From Clostridia bacterium (lineage in GTDB: Bacteria; Bacillota; Clostridia; Peptostreptococcales; Anaerovoracaceae): a stretch of DNA of 33,341 nt. The position numbers and the translations under genes were made by a program. The stretch is taken from the NCBI GenBank assembly GCA_024684465.1, contig JAIKWW010000076.1, forward strand, positions 1-33,341, in the 5' to 3' direction. Each line of letters begins with the position of its first letter. Position 1 is the stretch's first letter. Below, one piece after another: positions 21,483 to 30,848 of this stretch. Below the pieces are notes generated by a model. The model was not told the DNA's origin. It was given only the letters and a program-made list of their open reading frames with translations, and did not search any database.

Positions 21483-23153
21483 ATGTTTGCAGTCCTGAAC
21501 AGATGCAGACAACTTAACAGGAAAGAGGGAAACCGGGGCTTTACAATGGTGGAGGCCCTGGTTTCCATGCTCATACTCGGATTGCTGGTGACGCCGCTGC
21601 TGCTTAATTTCAGGGTGGCATTCAACACAAACCTGAATGCTTCGGTGGAGGCCTATGCTCAGGATTACGGGCAGCAGGTGATCGAAACCTTGAAATCATA
21701 TGGCGCAAGCGCCGTGGACGGCCAGTTCCGGGGTGAGAAGACATTTGACATAACTGGGACCGCATCGGGAGCATCCACGGGAGTGGCTGATACTTCTTTC
21801 CGAATCCAGTCTTCCCCGGAAAAATTCAGCTCCGGAGACATAAGGCGTTACGTTGTACTGGGCGGCACCGACGGGGGGAGAGCTTACGATGTGCAGATCA
21901 CGTATGATCCCACTGAGTACAGCATGACTGAAACGGATGAAAACGGCAGGATCGTGGGCGCAGGAGCAACATCCTTCGACATCAATTCATATCCTGACGC
22001 TTCAGTCTTCTCAGATGCATCCACCGTGGTGATAGATCCGGGAAGCACGTACATGGTCTATGATACCCACAGCGGAAACTACGTATACGACACTGATAAT
22101 GACAGGTATGCCGGCAGCAGATCCACGTCATACGAGGAGATCGCACTCAACGGATACTATTCCACATATGTGGCCATGTATCAGCGGATGTGCGAAGCTA
22201 TGAACGATGTTATGACCACGGATAAGTACAATCTTCCGTCGGACTATTTCATCAGCGCTTCGGATCTGGGGATCTACAGTCAGTCGAAGGCGAAATCCAC
22301 GATAGCCAAAACCCTGAATCGCAGAACCGGAATCCTTGTGGACGGCGAAATGGGTGACCTGGAAGTGCGTTCATCCCTGCTCTTCAACCTGGATGTCAAC
22401 GACTTCAGAAGCTGCTTCGGCACGGAATCCTCCATGGAGGCTGCCATACGGGATCACCTTTCGGGCAACCTCCTGAGAAATGACGGAGAGTATCTGAGCA
22501 GCAGCCTTAAGGAGACTCTGGTCAATGACATGTACAGAGCAGCCTCTGCTGAACTAAGCGCATTCCTCGCGGAAAATCAGGGTGGACTGACGCTGCAGTA
22601 TACCATCTGTCACAGCACTTCCATGGATGACCTTGAGCGGATCTATCTGATGTATGACCCGCTGCTCCTGAGCAAGTGGGCGAAGAATGACGATCTGATC
22701 TGCGTATATATCAGTGACGGCGGAACCGGAGACGGATCCATACTGAAGAAGTTCAGAGACAGGGAACTGGAGCTCTACATCGTGCCTCAGACCGGACTTG
22801 CGAAGATGGAAAGCGGAGTGCGGGAACTTCAGAGTACAAATTATGTCACCCCGAAGCTGAACTTCTGCAGGGTGGAATATGACGATCAGCAGCATATGGC
22901 TGTGGATCTGTCGGACAAGTGGAGCGGCTTTTCCAACACCGTCCACGTGAATTACATATCCGGCTATCTGAATCTGACCGGCAGCGGTGTGGCGGACGGA
23001 TCCGGCGGGGATCCGAGGTCGGTCGTTGCCACGACAGATCCGGATATAGAAGTGATATACCGGGTGACTGTTTCGGTATTTGAGCATTCGGTTGATCCAT
23101 CCGGTGCGTTTGAAGGAAAGCCGCTGGCAACCCTGGAGGGTTCCTTCGGCTAG
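21483..23153 (+). CDS. Large minor pilin (PilV/GspI-like N-terminus)
   Basis: The precursor has 556 residues with a class III signal: NRG^FTMVEA after G19, glutamate E24 at mature position 5, and the helix ALVSMLILGLLVTPLLLNF. Ordinary minor pilins are 150-200 residues; the head here is about 500 residues and of no family I recognise. It is rich in Asp, Ser and Tyr and has no cysteine pair at the ends. GGAGA precedes the ATG. It begins a run of four pilin-like genes with short gaps, likely the initiation/tip complex. The big head may be displayed at the pilus tip and contact surfaces; this is inference. Confidence 0.82.
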   Translation: MFAVLNRCRQLNRKEGNRGFTMVEALVSMLILGLLVTPLLLNFRVAFNTNLNASVEAYAQDYGQQVIETLKSYGASAVDGQFRGEKTFDITGTASGASTGVADTSFRIQSSPEKFSSGDIRRYVVLGGTDGGRAYDVQITYDPTEYSMTETDENGRIVGAGATSFDINSYPDASVFSDASTVVIDPGSTYMVYDTHSGNYVYDTDNDRYAGSRSTSYEEIALNGYYSTYVAMYQRMCEAMNDVMTTDKYNLPSDYFISASDLGIYSQSKAKSTIAKTLNRRTGILVDGEMGDLEVRSSLLFNLDVNDFRSCFGTESSMEAAIRDHLSGNLLRNDGEYLSSSLKETLVNDMYRAASAELSAFLAENQGGLTLQYTICHSTSMDDLERIYLMYDPLLLSKWAKNDDLICVYISDGGTGDGSILKKFRDRELELYIVPQTGLAKMESGVRELQSTNYVTPKLNFCRVEYDDQQHMAVDLSDKWSGFSNTVHVNYISGYLNLTGSGVADGSGGDPRSVVATTDPDIEVIYRVTVSVFEHSVDPSGAFEGKPLATLEGSFG

Positions 23154-23170
23154 AGTGAAAGGCAAATGAG

Positions 23171-25603
23171 ATGTATAACCCTGAGAGCGGAAAACTGAAT
23201 AGAGGGATCAGACGTTTCATCAGGGATGACGGGGGTTCTTCGCTGGTGGCGGTGATCATAATGAGCGCAGTGATCCTGATACTGGGAGCTGCTCTGCTGT
23301 CAGCGACCTATCTGAATTATCGTTCGGTGGTCACAGACAAAAGATCCGGGGAGAACTTCTACGATGCGGAAACTGCTGTGAACGAGATTGCCGAGGGACT
23401 GAGAAGCGAATCGGAGAGTGCTCTGGAGCAGGCTCTTATCTACACGGAGACTTATTATGCCAACACCCCTTCCACGGCGCGTACTCAGATGATGAACAGA
23501 AAGTTCGCTGATTATCTGAAGGATTACATGATAGAGGATGCCTTCGGCGAGGGGGCGGATCCTGAGGGAGCAGTGACCGTGTCCGGAAGCACGGGCACCA
23601 TCAGTCTGGCGGGGGCGTCAGCGAGTGAGAGGTTTACCGGCCATCTTCTGGAATATACTACCGGAGGTGACCTCATTACTATAGCATCAGCCGGAGACAG
23701 AAGTCTTCGCATTTTCTACGATCTCAGCGAAGGTTACGTGGAGCTGCAGAATCTGGCAGTTACCTGCAGAGACCGCAGTGGATACGAGACCACGATCACC
23801 ACGGATATAAGGATCTCTCCTCCTGAGAACTATTTCTCCTCACAGAACAGGGTGGACAATGAAGCTCTGGACACATACGCAGTGATAGCGGACGGAAAGA
23901 TCGAGACACTGACTTCTTCTGCCAGGATCGCGGGAGATGTCTACGGAGGTGAGGGAATCATCGCCGGAGCCGGTCACGGGCTGGAGCTGGCCTCCGACAG
24001 AGTCGTCTCCAGGAAGGATCTCACAGCCATGGACAGCGGTCAGATCAAGGTGGACACGAATCCGGCGGACTCCGAAAGGTACCCTGTCGGACACCGCTGC
24101 CAGATCTGGGTCCGCAACATCGTGGCGGATATTTCCACCGGCAGACAGAGCCGGCTCAGCAATCCTGAATTCAGCAACCTTTACAACTTTATGATCAACT
24201 CGGACTGCTATGTGGCAGACGATCTTCTGATGAACAATCCGGGCTACAATGTGCGGATCAACGGAAACTACTACGGATATCACACCGGACAGACCGGGGG
24301 AGCGAAGGCAAACAGCTTCGACGGAAGTGCCGTGGCGATAAATGCAGCCTATGCAAATCTGGAAATTGCCCAGAACGAGGGCTACAAGATCTGGCTGGCG
24401 GGAACGAACAAGCTGGATGTAAATGACAGCGCTGACGGCTCCGGGGAGATGGTCGACCAGGGCGAGTCCCTGACCTACAAGTGGACCCAGGACGCCTATC
24501 TGATCCCGGGCAGCTGCATCCAGGGCTATGACGGAACTGCAGGTTCAGCTGCCAATCCGATGTCCCTGGGGGAATACAACATTCTCACCGACAGCGGCAG
24601 AGAACAGCTGAAGCTGAACTTTTCCAGATATCCTTTCATCGCCCAGGTGAATATAGAGGATTACCTTGACCCGGATCAGCCGTATGTGGCAAAGCGGGTG
24701 CGCCTCTACACCGGCAGAGACGGCGCTGCCACGAAGGACGTGGTATACATCTACATGAATTTCTACGACAGCACCAGTGCCAGCAAGTATTTTGCGGCAT
24801 ATTCATCGAATCTCACCCAGCGGACCCAGATGACGGCTTTGGCGGACGTACTGGGCTACGGTTCTGTAAGTCTGAACGACAGGCTCACGGAGAATCCGGG
24901 AAACGTCTTCACGGGTAATGTGATAACCTTCTCAGGCAGCAAGCGGCTCACGGGTACTAATGATCACAGCCCGGCGACGGATTCCTCCGGAAATAAGGAT
25001 CCGTTCCGGAACTCCAGGATCAGCGAGAACGGAGCGAGTATAACCAGCTCCTCGTCCGCCTCCACCGACACCGCGTACAGCAGCTCAAGTTCCGACAGCG
25101 GAACCATGAACATCTACGAGGCCAACAACAGGACCTCCAGCACTGCGGTGATCAACAAGGAGAACCAGCTGACCAACAGTTACAACGGACTCATCAGCGT
25201 CCTGGACGAGCGGGTTGCCACAGGTTATCCTTCCTACGATACTGCGGGATACATAATGGATCAGAAGGGTCTCAACGAGATGAACACCCTTTACATCGCC
25301 TCCTCCACGGAGGAGAACGGCTACGTCACCAGGTCCATGCCGGTGACCGGCGCGGGTTCCAACCGGCACATCCAGCTGGCGGACTCCACACTGAAGGGGA
25401 TTCTGGTTGCGGACTGCGATGTTCACGTGTCCTGTCTTTTCAGAGGAACCATTATCACCACCGGAAACGTGTACATCTACAGCGGCGGTGTGGCGAACCC
25501 GTCAGACAAGCTGAAGATAGAAGTGATCGCAAATGAGAAGGTTCAGACGGAAACGGAGGACCCTCTTACGAGAGTCCGTTTCCTGAACTGGAAGAAGAAC
25601 TGA
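23171..25603 (+). CDS. Very large PilX/GspK-like minor pilin
   Basis: The 810-residue protein starts with a basic signal and DDGG^SSLVAVIIMSAVILILGAALLSA (cleavage after G22). Mature position 5 is alanine, not glutamate, as in GspK-type tip pilins, which cannot neutralise the next N-terminus and cap the fibre. The head is about 760 residues, with a Ser/Thr-rich flexible linker at about 615-650 (ITSSSSASTDTAYSSSSSDSG) and a C-terminal beta-rich part (MPVTGAGSNRHIQLADSTLKGILVADCDVHV ...) that resembles a right-handed repeat of short strands. The family of the head is not recognised. It starts 17 bases after the preceding minor pilin. A tip or sub-tip position is inferred. Confidence 0.78.
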   Translation: MYNPESGKLNRGIRRFIRDDGGSSLVAVIIMSAVILILGAALLSATYLNYRSVVTDKRSGENFYDAETAVNEIAEGLRSESESALEQALIYTETYYANTPSTARTQMMNRKFADYLKDYMIEDAFGEGADPEGAVTVSGSTGTISLAGASASERFTGHLLEYTTGGDLITIASAGDRSLRIFYDLSEGYVELQNLAVTCRDRSGYETTITTDIRISPPENYFSSQNRVDNEALDTYAVIADGKIETLTSSARIAGDVYGGEGIIAGAGHGLELASDRVVSRKDLTAMDSGQIKVDTNPADSERYPVGHRCQIWVRNIVADISTGRQSRLSNPEFSNLYNFMINSDCYVADDLLMNNPGYNVRINGNYYGYHTGQTGGAKANSFDGSAVAINAAYANLEIAQNEGYKIWLAGTNKLDVNDSADGSGEMVDQGESLTYKWTQDAYLIPGSCIQGYDGTAGSAANPMSLGEYNILTDSGREQLKLNFSRYPFIAQVNIEDYLDPDQPYVAKRVRLYTGRDGAATKDVVYIYMNFYDSTSASKYFAAYSSNLTQRTQMTALADVLGYGSVSLNDRLTENPGNVFTGNVITFSGSKRLTGTNDHSPATDSSGNKDPFRNSRISENGASITSSSSASTDTAYSSSSSDSGTMNIYEANNRTSSTAVINKENQLTNSYNGLISVLDERVATGYPSYDTAGYIMDQKGLNEMNTLYIASSTEENGYVTRSMPVTGAGSNRHIQLADSTLKGILVADCDVHVSCLFRGTIITTGNVYIYSGGVANPSDKLKIEVIANEKVQTETEDPLTRVRFLNWKKN

Positions 25604-25663
25604 CGGCGGGACGCCTTCGGGCGCATGCCATTATTATTAATATAGACAGACGGAAACACAGCC

Positions 25664-26197
25664 ATGAAAGAGAAAATGACAAAACTGAATAGTGACAACG
25701 GCGGCTTTACACTGCTGGAACTGCTGGTGGTCATCCTGATCATGGCAGTGGTGGCGGGAGCACTGGTGGTTACGGTCTCCGGGGTGTTCCGTTCAAGTCA
25801 GGCCAGAGCCGCGAAGGTCATGGAGGAGGGCATCTCCCACGGCCGGATCGCCTCAATGAGCATGGTGGAAGGCACTCTGGCTGTGAAGATCTCAAAAGAA
25901 GGCAGCGGCTACTACATCGAGACTGTCACCGGCGACGGTTCCGGGGATTACGAGGAAAACGGAGACGAAAAGGAGCTCTGCAGCAACCTGCTGACCATAT
26001 CCACGGTGAATGGGTCTGATGTGTCTGAAATAGAAGAGGGCTCGCCTCTGTACCTGACTTTTGACAAGGGCAGCGGGGCCTTCAAGGGCAGCGGCACTCC
26101 TGACCGCATAAGGATCACGAGAAATGACAGCTACACGGACGTGGTGCTGGTGAAGGATACCGGCAGGACGTACCGGGAAACTTTTGAAGAGGAATGA
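25664..26197 (+). CDS. GspH/FimT-like minor pilin
   Basis: This 177-residue precursor has the site NGG^FTLLELLVVILIMAVVAGALVVTVSG with cleavage after G14 and glutamate E19 at mature position 5. The head is about 130 residues, and its order of short strands (GRIASMSMVEGTLAVKISKEGSGYYIETV ... SPLYLTFDKGSGAFKGSG ... TPDRIRITRNDSYTDVVLV) is typical of GspH/FimT pseudopilins. Two in-frame ATGs (25664 and 25676) exist; neither has a strong ribosome binding site, so the start is uncertain by four codons. The next pilin starts three bases after its stop. Confidence 0.85.
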   Translation: MKEKMTKLNSDNGGFTLLELLVVILIMAVVAGALVVTVSGVFRSSQARAAKVMEEGISHGRIASMSMVEGTLAVKISKEGSGYYIETVTGDGSGDYEENGDEKELCSNLLTISTVNGSDVSEIEEGSPLYLTFDKGSGAFKGSGTPDRIRITRNDSYTDVVLVKDTGRTYRETFEEE

Positions 26198-26200
26198 GAA

Positions 26201-26809
26201 ATGTTCACACCGGCGGAAAAACTGAATGAAAACCACAGAGGATTCACTCTCATCGAGCTGCTGGTGGGAACTCTCATCGCAACTCTTGTGCTGACGGCTC
26301 TGGCGGGACTGGTGGTGACCACCATGAACATGTTCCTGCGGGGATCGGAGGAGACCGCGGTACAGGACAATGCCCGCACAGTGCTGAACTACGTGGGAGA
26401 ACAGGTGATGGAGGCGGATACGCTGCCTCTCAGGATCACATCCGGCGATCTTCAGTCCTATGTCATGGACACGAGGCTTGAGGACGGTGAGAACGGAGTG
26501 AACGCGCTGGTTCTGGACACGGAGAGTGACAGACTCTACGCAGGATCCCTCACAGCTGAAGAAGTGACCGGAGACGACGGGCCGGAGGGGAATCTGACTC
26601 TTTCGGAGCAGGTGACCGGGGATCTTCTGGAGACTATTGCGGATGAACCGGAACGGTACTATCTGGCTGAGGGCGTGACAGGGATCACGATCACCGGATC
26701 GGAGGACAGCAGTCTGGTACGGGTGCAGGTAAGCACCTCTGCAGGGGACCGGACCAGGACCGTGACCGGAAGGTATGGAATGAGGAATTACGTTGAAGCT
26801 GAGGCGTAA
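26201..26809 (+). CDS. PilW/GspJ-like minor pilin
   Basis: The 202-residue precursor has HRG^FTLIELLVGTLIATLVLTALAGLVVTT with cleavage after G14 and E19 at mature position 5. A region that fits PilW/GspJ pseudopilins follows (FLRGSEETAVQDNARTVLNYVGEQVMEADTLPLRI). The start lies three bases after the preceding stop, so translation is probably coupled. It is the last pilin-like gene before the large secreted protein, the place held by PilY1-linked minor pilins in Gram-negative loci. Confidence 0.85.
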   Translation: MFTPAEKLNENHRGFTLIELLVGTLIATLVLTALAGLVVTTMNMFLRGSEETAVQDNARTVLNYVGEQVMEADTLPLRITSGDLQSYVMDTRLEDGENGVNALVLDTESDRLYAGSLTAEEVTGDDGPEGNLTLSEQVTGDLLETIADEPERYYLAEGVTGITITGSEDSSLVRVQVSTSAGDRTRTVTGRYGMRNYVEAEA

Positions 26810-26837
26810 TGGCTTGTATGCCCGGAGGGCCGGAATC

Positions 26838-29800
26838 ATGACTGGATTCATTGATAAAATAAAGAATAACAAGACACACAGGCGCGCCATGGCGGCAGTG
26901 CTCACGCTGATCCTGCTGCTGTGCTGCTTTGTGGGATTCTACGGCTCCGATGCGTCTTCCGGGGTGGGAGTGCCTGACAGCGGCGGCGACACCATGGTGG
27001 TGAACTGCCTCATCGTGATGCCTGATTATAAAGATAATGTCTACAAGTACTATAAAAACCTGGTGACCGACCGGGTGAAGCAGGCGCTTCCCGGGTATAC
27101 AGTCAACGTGAAGGGCATGTGCTCCTGGGAACTGAACTGCAGCAATGCGGATCTGTCCACCACCTTTGACTACATCTACGTGGCGGCCTATGACACCGCT
27201 GCCGGGGAGACTGAGCCCTATATCCACACCGGAGAACAGAAGACTGTGATCACGGACGTCACCGGACAGAACCTGCAGCTCTCCTACTACACTCAGGAGG
27301 AGATCGATTCTGTGTACGCCTACTTCATGGAGCACGGAAACACCAAGCAGAACCCGGGGCAGTACGAGGTGCGGACGTCCTACCCGGGCAACGATCTGAC
27401 GGCCCGGAAGGTTGAAGAGATGAAGAAGTTCTTCGCTCTGTCCGAATCCGGGAAGGTCATAGAGTTCGGGGACGCGTTTGTTCAGTCCATCGGCAGCGGT
27501 GCTTCCGGTTACGAGCAGTACATAGGCTCGCCTTCGACGGAAAGTGCCAGCGAGACCAACGTGGCGCATCTCTACAAGTGGGTGAGCGACCGGGGCAGCC
27601 TCATGGAGTTCAACTCGGTTGAGGGTACCGAGAGGCTCGCCCACATCCGGGACAAGATGAAGATCGAGATCGAGGAACAGCCGGTATCAATAGATGAAGG
27701 CTTCGCCAACAGCGCCGGGGAATCCGCAAAACTGCTGGAATACAAATTCAGAATAAAGGACAACGGATTCAGCGGACACAATTACACGATGCAGTTCATA
27801 ACTGATAATAATGCGGACGGACGCTTTGATCCGGATAACGAGCAGGTGGGCAATGTGACCATAAAGCTGGCCAGCGACCTGAGACAGACAGTGGAGCCGG
27901 ATCAGCTTAAGGCAGATACGCTGTATGCACTCACAATCAATGCGGGAGAATCCGTGGGACTCTTCGAGTGGCAGATGAAAATATATGACAATGCCTACTT
28001 TGACCCTGCGGCGGCAAACAGCGACAACGCTGCGTGGAATATAAAGAATACCAGGGAAAACGGCAATCCTGTGGGAGTCTTCCGCTATGCTTCGGAAATG
28101 GGCGTCTGCAAGCTTCAGCTGGGCAAGAACCAGCCAAAGGAGAAGATCCGCGTACTTCAGCTCATGTCATCCGGCACCAGCAGCATCAGCAAAAACCTGA
28201 TCGAACTGCCGAATGAGGAGGAGTCTGCAAGATTCAGAAGTGTTCTGGCCAGCCACGGCATGGACATACAGAATCAGGACTACGGTTCCTATTCCAGCCT
28301 GGATGCTTTGGTAAAGGGTGTCAGCGGCAATGCTGAAATGAAGTCTGAACTGGGACTTTCTGCGGCCATTGACACGGTGAAATTTGAATATTACTGTTAC
28401 TTTGAGGGACTGACTGAGTACGGCGTGACGGTATCCAGGGCAAAGGCCTCCGAGCTGCCGGGCATGGTGAGAGCCTGGAGCGCAGACGGCTCCGCTGATA
28501 CAGAGGCTGTGTACACATATCTGACGAAGAACTACGACATGCTGATCTTCGGATTCGGCGACAGATATGCAGACAATACTGAAAAACCGGTGCTGGAGGG
28601 CGTGGAGGAATACATCCGTGCCGGAAAGGCCGTGCTGTTCTGTCACGACACAGTGGGATACAACAGCATGAACCTGCTGAACAGCAGCGGCATCGAGATC
28701 TGGAAGGCAGCGGCTGCGGGATACGGACTTTCAAGGGTAAATGTTACGGACAAGTACTGGGGATACAATATCAACCACCACTTCCGGGACATGCTGGGCA
28801 TGGACCGCTTCGGCGTCACCAGAGTTGACCAGGACGTGGCGCAGTATACTGACCTGGCTTCCCGCACAGCAGCTGCGGCTCAGGAATTTGAGCTGGCCAA
28901 CAAGGTGCAGATCGCGGAGGACAAGGACTACAACCATTCCACGTACTATGCGGTGAAGGATGCTTCAACCACTTCCAGGGTGGCGGCCTTTGACTTCAAC
29001 GAATCGGATATTGCAGAACTCGGGGATTCGGAAGAGTTCACTGTTTACTCCCCGGAGGGACAGGAGTACCGGCTCACCGCCAGGATGAGCAGCGCTTCCA
29101 GAGTGTATATCGGCTACAGTGATGGTGACGCGCTGCAGGCGCTGTCGCAGGAAACCGACGAGAACGGAGAAACGTGCATGGCGCTGGGTCTCACCCCGTC
29201 CTACTGGATCAGGATGAAAAACGGAAAGTACAGATTCATAGAGGCTAAGTCCTACAGTGAAGATGCTCAGGGCTACGACAGAGTCGATGACCTGACATAC
29301 TATCATCTGGCGAGAGAACAGGCAGTATACAGTTATGTTACGGAGGAATCCGGCATACTCAGATACGCAAACCAGGGCAAATCTCTCAGAATGGTAGTGA
29401 ATACCCATGACACTGTGGGTAACGCAAGGCTCATGAACAACGGACCTATCACCACTTATCCGTATGATGTGGTGAAGAACGCGGACTCCAACAACAAGAA
29501 GAATGCGTATCAGTTCTTCCAGGAAAACAAGGGAATGTATGATATACGTGTGGCCAATACCCACAGCCAGTACTGGCAGCTGGATCTGGAGAATGACGAT
29601 ATAGTCGTCTGGTACTCTCTCTACAATACTTCCGGCAACTCCGAGGTATACCACAAACATCCTATGGACGGAAGAAATCTGTATTTCCTCTACAGCAAGG
29701 GAAATATCACATATTCGGGAGTTGGCCACAGCGCCGCTGCCGGCAAGCTGAACGAGGTCAAACTCTTCGTTAACACCTTCGTGTCATCCTACAGATCTGC

Positions 29801-30371
29801 CAACTCCGGCGTCAGCATGGAAGTGCTGAACTGGGATGCGGAAAGGTCAGCTGAAGGCAATTACAGCCTGAGCGTGGACTACCTGGGCGGAAACCTCAAC
29901 GGCACCGCTTCGGACGACACGTCCACATCCGGTTCAGGTTCCACCATCAATTCCGGGGATGGAACGACAGCTTCCGGTACGGATATCGTCTCAGACGGAA
30001 ATCAACAGTACAAGCGCATGTACTTCAGGATCAGAGACAACACAGTATCTGCCAATAAGGAGATGACGGTGAACTTCTACAGGGTGGATTCGGTTCCGGG
30101 ACAGAGTTCCCCTGATCCTGCGGGCAGCCCGTTGGCGTATTACGGAAACAAGATCTATCGGAGCTCCGATGGAGAGGCGGTGGCAAATACAGATCTGAAG
30201 GCCCTCACAGAATATTACATCTACATTCCTGTCAGTGATATCAGCAGTGAGATCACGGTGCAGTGCAATATAAAGATGGTCACCTGGGGTACAGGATCTG
30301 TAAACAAGAAGACCACAAATTACTATACATATGTTACTATGAATAACGAGCGCTGGTTCAATCTGGGCTAG
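26838..30371 (+). CDS. Large exported protein of the DUF5057 type, candidate pilus-tip protein
   Basis: The 1,177-residue protein has a basic N-terminus and one hydrophobic segment at about 17-34 (AMAAVLTLILLLCCFVGF) for export or anchoring. The large extracytoplasmic body contains a Rossmann-like stretch at about 560-610 (NYDMLIFGFGDRYADN ... YIRAGKAVLFCHDTVGYNS) that resembles a glutamine amidotransferase-like/ThuA fold without an obvious nucleophile. It also has a conserved block around 895-985 (NTHSQYWQLDLENDDIVVWYS ... LYFLYSKGNITYSGVGHS) that I associate with DUF5057. The ATG at 26838 with GGAGG nine bases before it is preferred over the TTG at 26793, which overlaps the preceding gene. 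It ends the pilus operon, where PilY1 sits in other systems. A tip-adhesin role is inferred from position only. Confidence 0.78.
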   Translation: MTGFIDKIKNNKTHRRAMAAVLTLILLLCCFVGFYGSDASSGVGVPDSGGDTMVVNCLIVMPDYKDNVYKYYKNLVTDRVKQALPGYTVNVKGMCSWELNCSNADLSTTFDYIYVAAYDTAAGETEPYIHTGEQKTVITDVTGQNLQLSYYTQEEIDSVYAYFMEHGNTKQNPGQYEVRTSYPGNDLTARKVEEMKKFFALSESGKVIEFGDAFVQSIGSGASGYEQYIGSPSTESASETNVAHLYKWVSDRGSLMEFNSVEGTERLAHIRDKMKIEIEEQPVSIDEGFANSAGESAKLLEYKFRIKDNGFSGHNYTMQFITDNNADGRFDPDNEQVGNVTIKLASDLRQTVEPDQLKADTLYALTINAGESVGLFEWQMKIYDNAYFDPAAANSDNAAWNIKNTRENGNPVGVFRYASEMGVCKLQLGKNQPKEKIRVLQLMSSGTSSISKNLIELPNEEESARFRSVLASHGMDIQNQDYGSYSSLDALVKGVSGNAEMKSELGLSAAIDTVKFEYYCYFEGLTEYGVTVSRAKASELPGMVRAWSADGSADTEAVYTYLTKNYDMLIFGFGDRYADNTEKPVLEGVEEYIRAGKAVLFCHDTVGYNSMNLLNSSGIEIWKAAAAGYGLSRVNVTDKYWGYNINHHFRDMLGMDRFGVTRVDQDVAQYTDLASRTAAAAQEFELANKVQIAEDKDYNHSTYYAVKDASTTSRVAAFDFNESDIAELGDSEEFTVYSPEGQEYRLTARMSSASRVYIGYSDGDALQALSQETDENGETCMALGLTPSYWIRMKNGKYRFIEAKSYSEDAQGYDRVDDLTYYHLAREQAVYSYVTEESGILRYANQGKSLRMVVNTHDTVGNARLMNNGPITTYPYDVVKNADSNNKKNAYQFFQENKGMYDIRVANTHSQYWQLDLENDDIVVWYSLYNTSGNSEVYHKHPMDGRNLYFLYSKGNITYSGVGHSAAAGKLNEVKLFVNTFVSSYRSANSGVSMEVLNWDAERSAEGNYSLSVDYLGGNLNGTASDDTSTSGSGSTINSGDGTTASGTDIVSDGNQQYKRMYFRIRDNTVSANKEMTVNFYRVDSVPGQSSPDPAGSPLAYYGNKIYRSSDGEAVANTDLKALTEYYIYIPVSDISSEITVQCNIKMVTWGTGSVNKKTTNYYTYVTMNNERWFNLG

Positions 30372-30386
30372 CGCCCGTTTTTTTAA
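30366..30386 (+). terminator. Short terminator at the end of the pilus operon
   Basis: GGGC and GCCC (30366-30377) around TAGC make a short stem that overlaps the stop codon of the large gene; seven Ts follow. The stem is only four pairs, so termination may be partial and the next gene could receive some read-through. Confidence 0.5.
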
Positions 30387-30403
30387 CAAGGAGGAAAAGA
30401 GAT

Positions 30404-30781
30404 ATGGAAAGAGCGGAAAGAGCTGTAGAGTATAAGAAGTCATACAACTGTGCACAGGCGGTGATGCTGGCATACGAAGACGAGTGCGGACTCAGCAGGG
30501 ACATGCTGCTGAAGCTGGGCAGCGGATTCGGCCTTGGCATGGGATGCATGGAAGCTACATGCGGCGCCCTGGTTGGAGCGGTTGCAGTGGCAGGTTTTAA
30601 GAATAATGGAGATATTCTCACGAAAAACATCGCCAAGGATGTGCTGAAGAATTTTGAAGGACGCTGCGGTTCCACGATCTGCAAGGAACTGAAGGGCATC
30701 GGGACAGGCAAGGTGTTATGTCCGTGCAGTGAATGCGTGAGAAATGCCGTGCTGGCTCTGGAAGAGGAAATGCCGCGATAA
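30404..30781 (+). CDS. C_GCAxxG_C_C family (redox-type) protein
   Basis: The 125-residue protein fits the C_GCAxxG_C_C family: NCAQAV (C16), a glycine-rich GSGFGLGMGCMEATCGALVGA block with C48 and C53, and later cysteines in RCGSTICKEL and CPCSEC. Members are common in anaerobes, often beside redox or electron transfer genes, and are thought to bind metal or act in thiol chemistry; no reaction is proven. GGAGG precedes the ATG at good distance. It lies between the pilus operon and the two hydrolases, with 67 bases to the next gene, and shows no functional link to the pilus. Confidence 0.85.
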   Translation: MERAERAVEYKKSYNCAQAVMLAYEDECGLSRDMLLKLGSGFGLGMGCMEATCGALVGAVAVAGFKNNGDILTKNIAKDVLKNFEGRCGSTICKELKGIGTGKVLCPCSECVRNAVLALEEEMPR

Positions 30782-30848
30782 AGAACGTGTATCTGCCGGC
30801 GCGGAAAGGATCGCCCGGAGGGACGGGCGGCGGCAGGAGAGGATATGA

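Noticed and set aside
26691..27644. Minus-strand 317-codon frame opposite the large tip-like protein
   Set aside because: No family features and no ribosome binding site. It overlaps two well-supported plus-strand genes.
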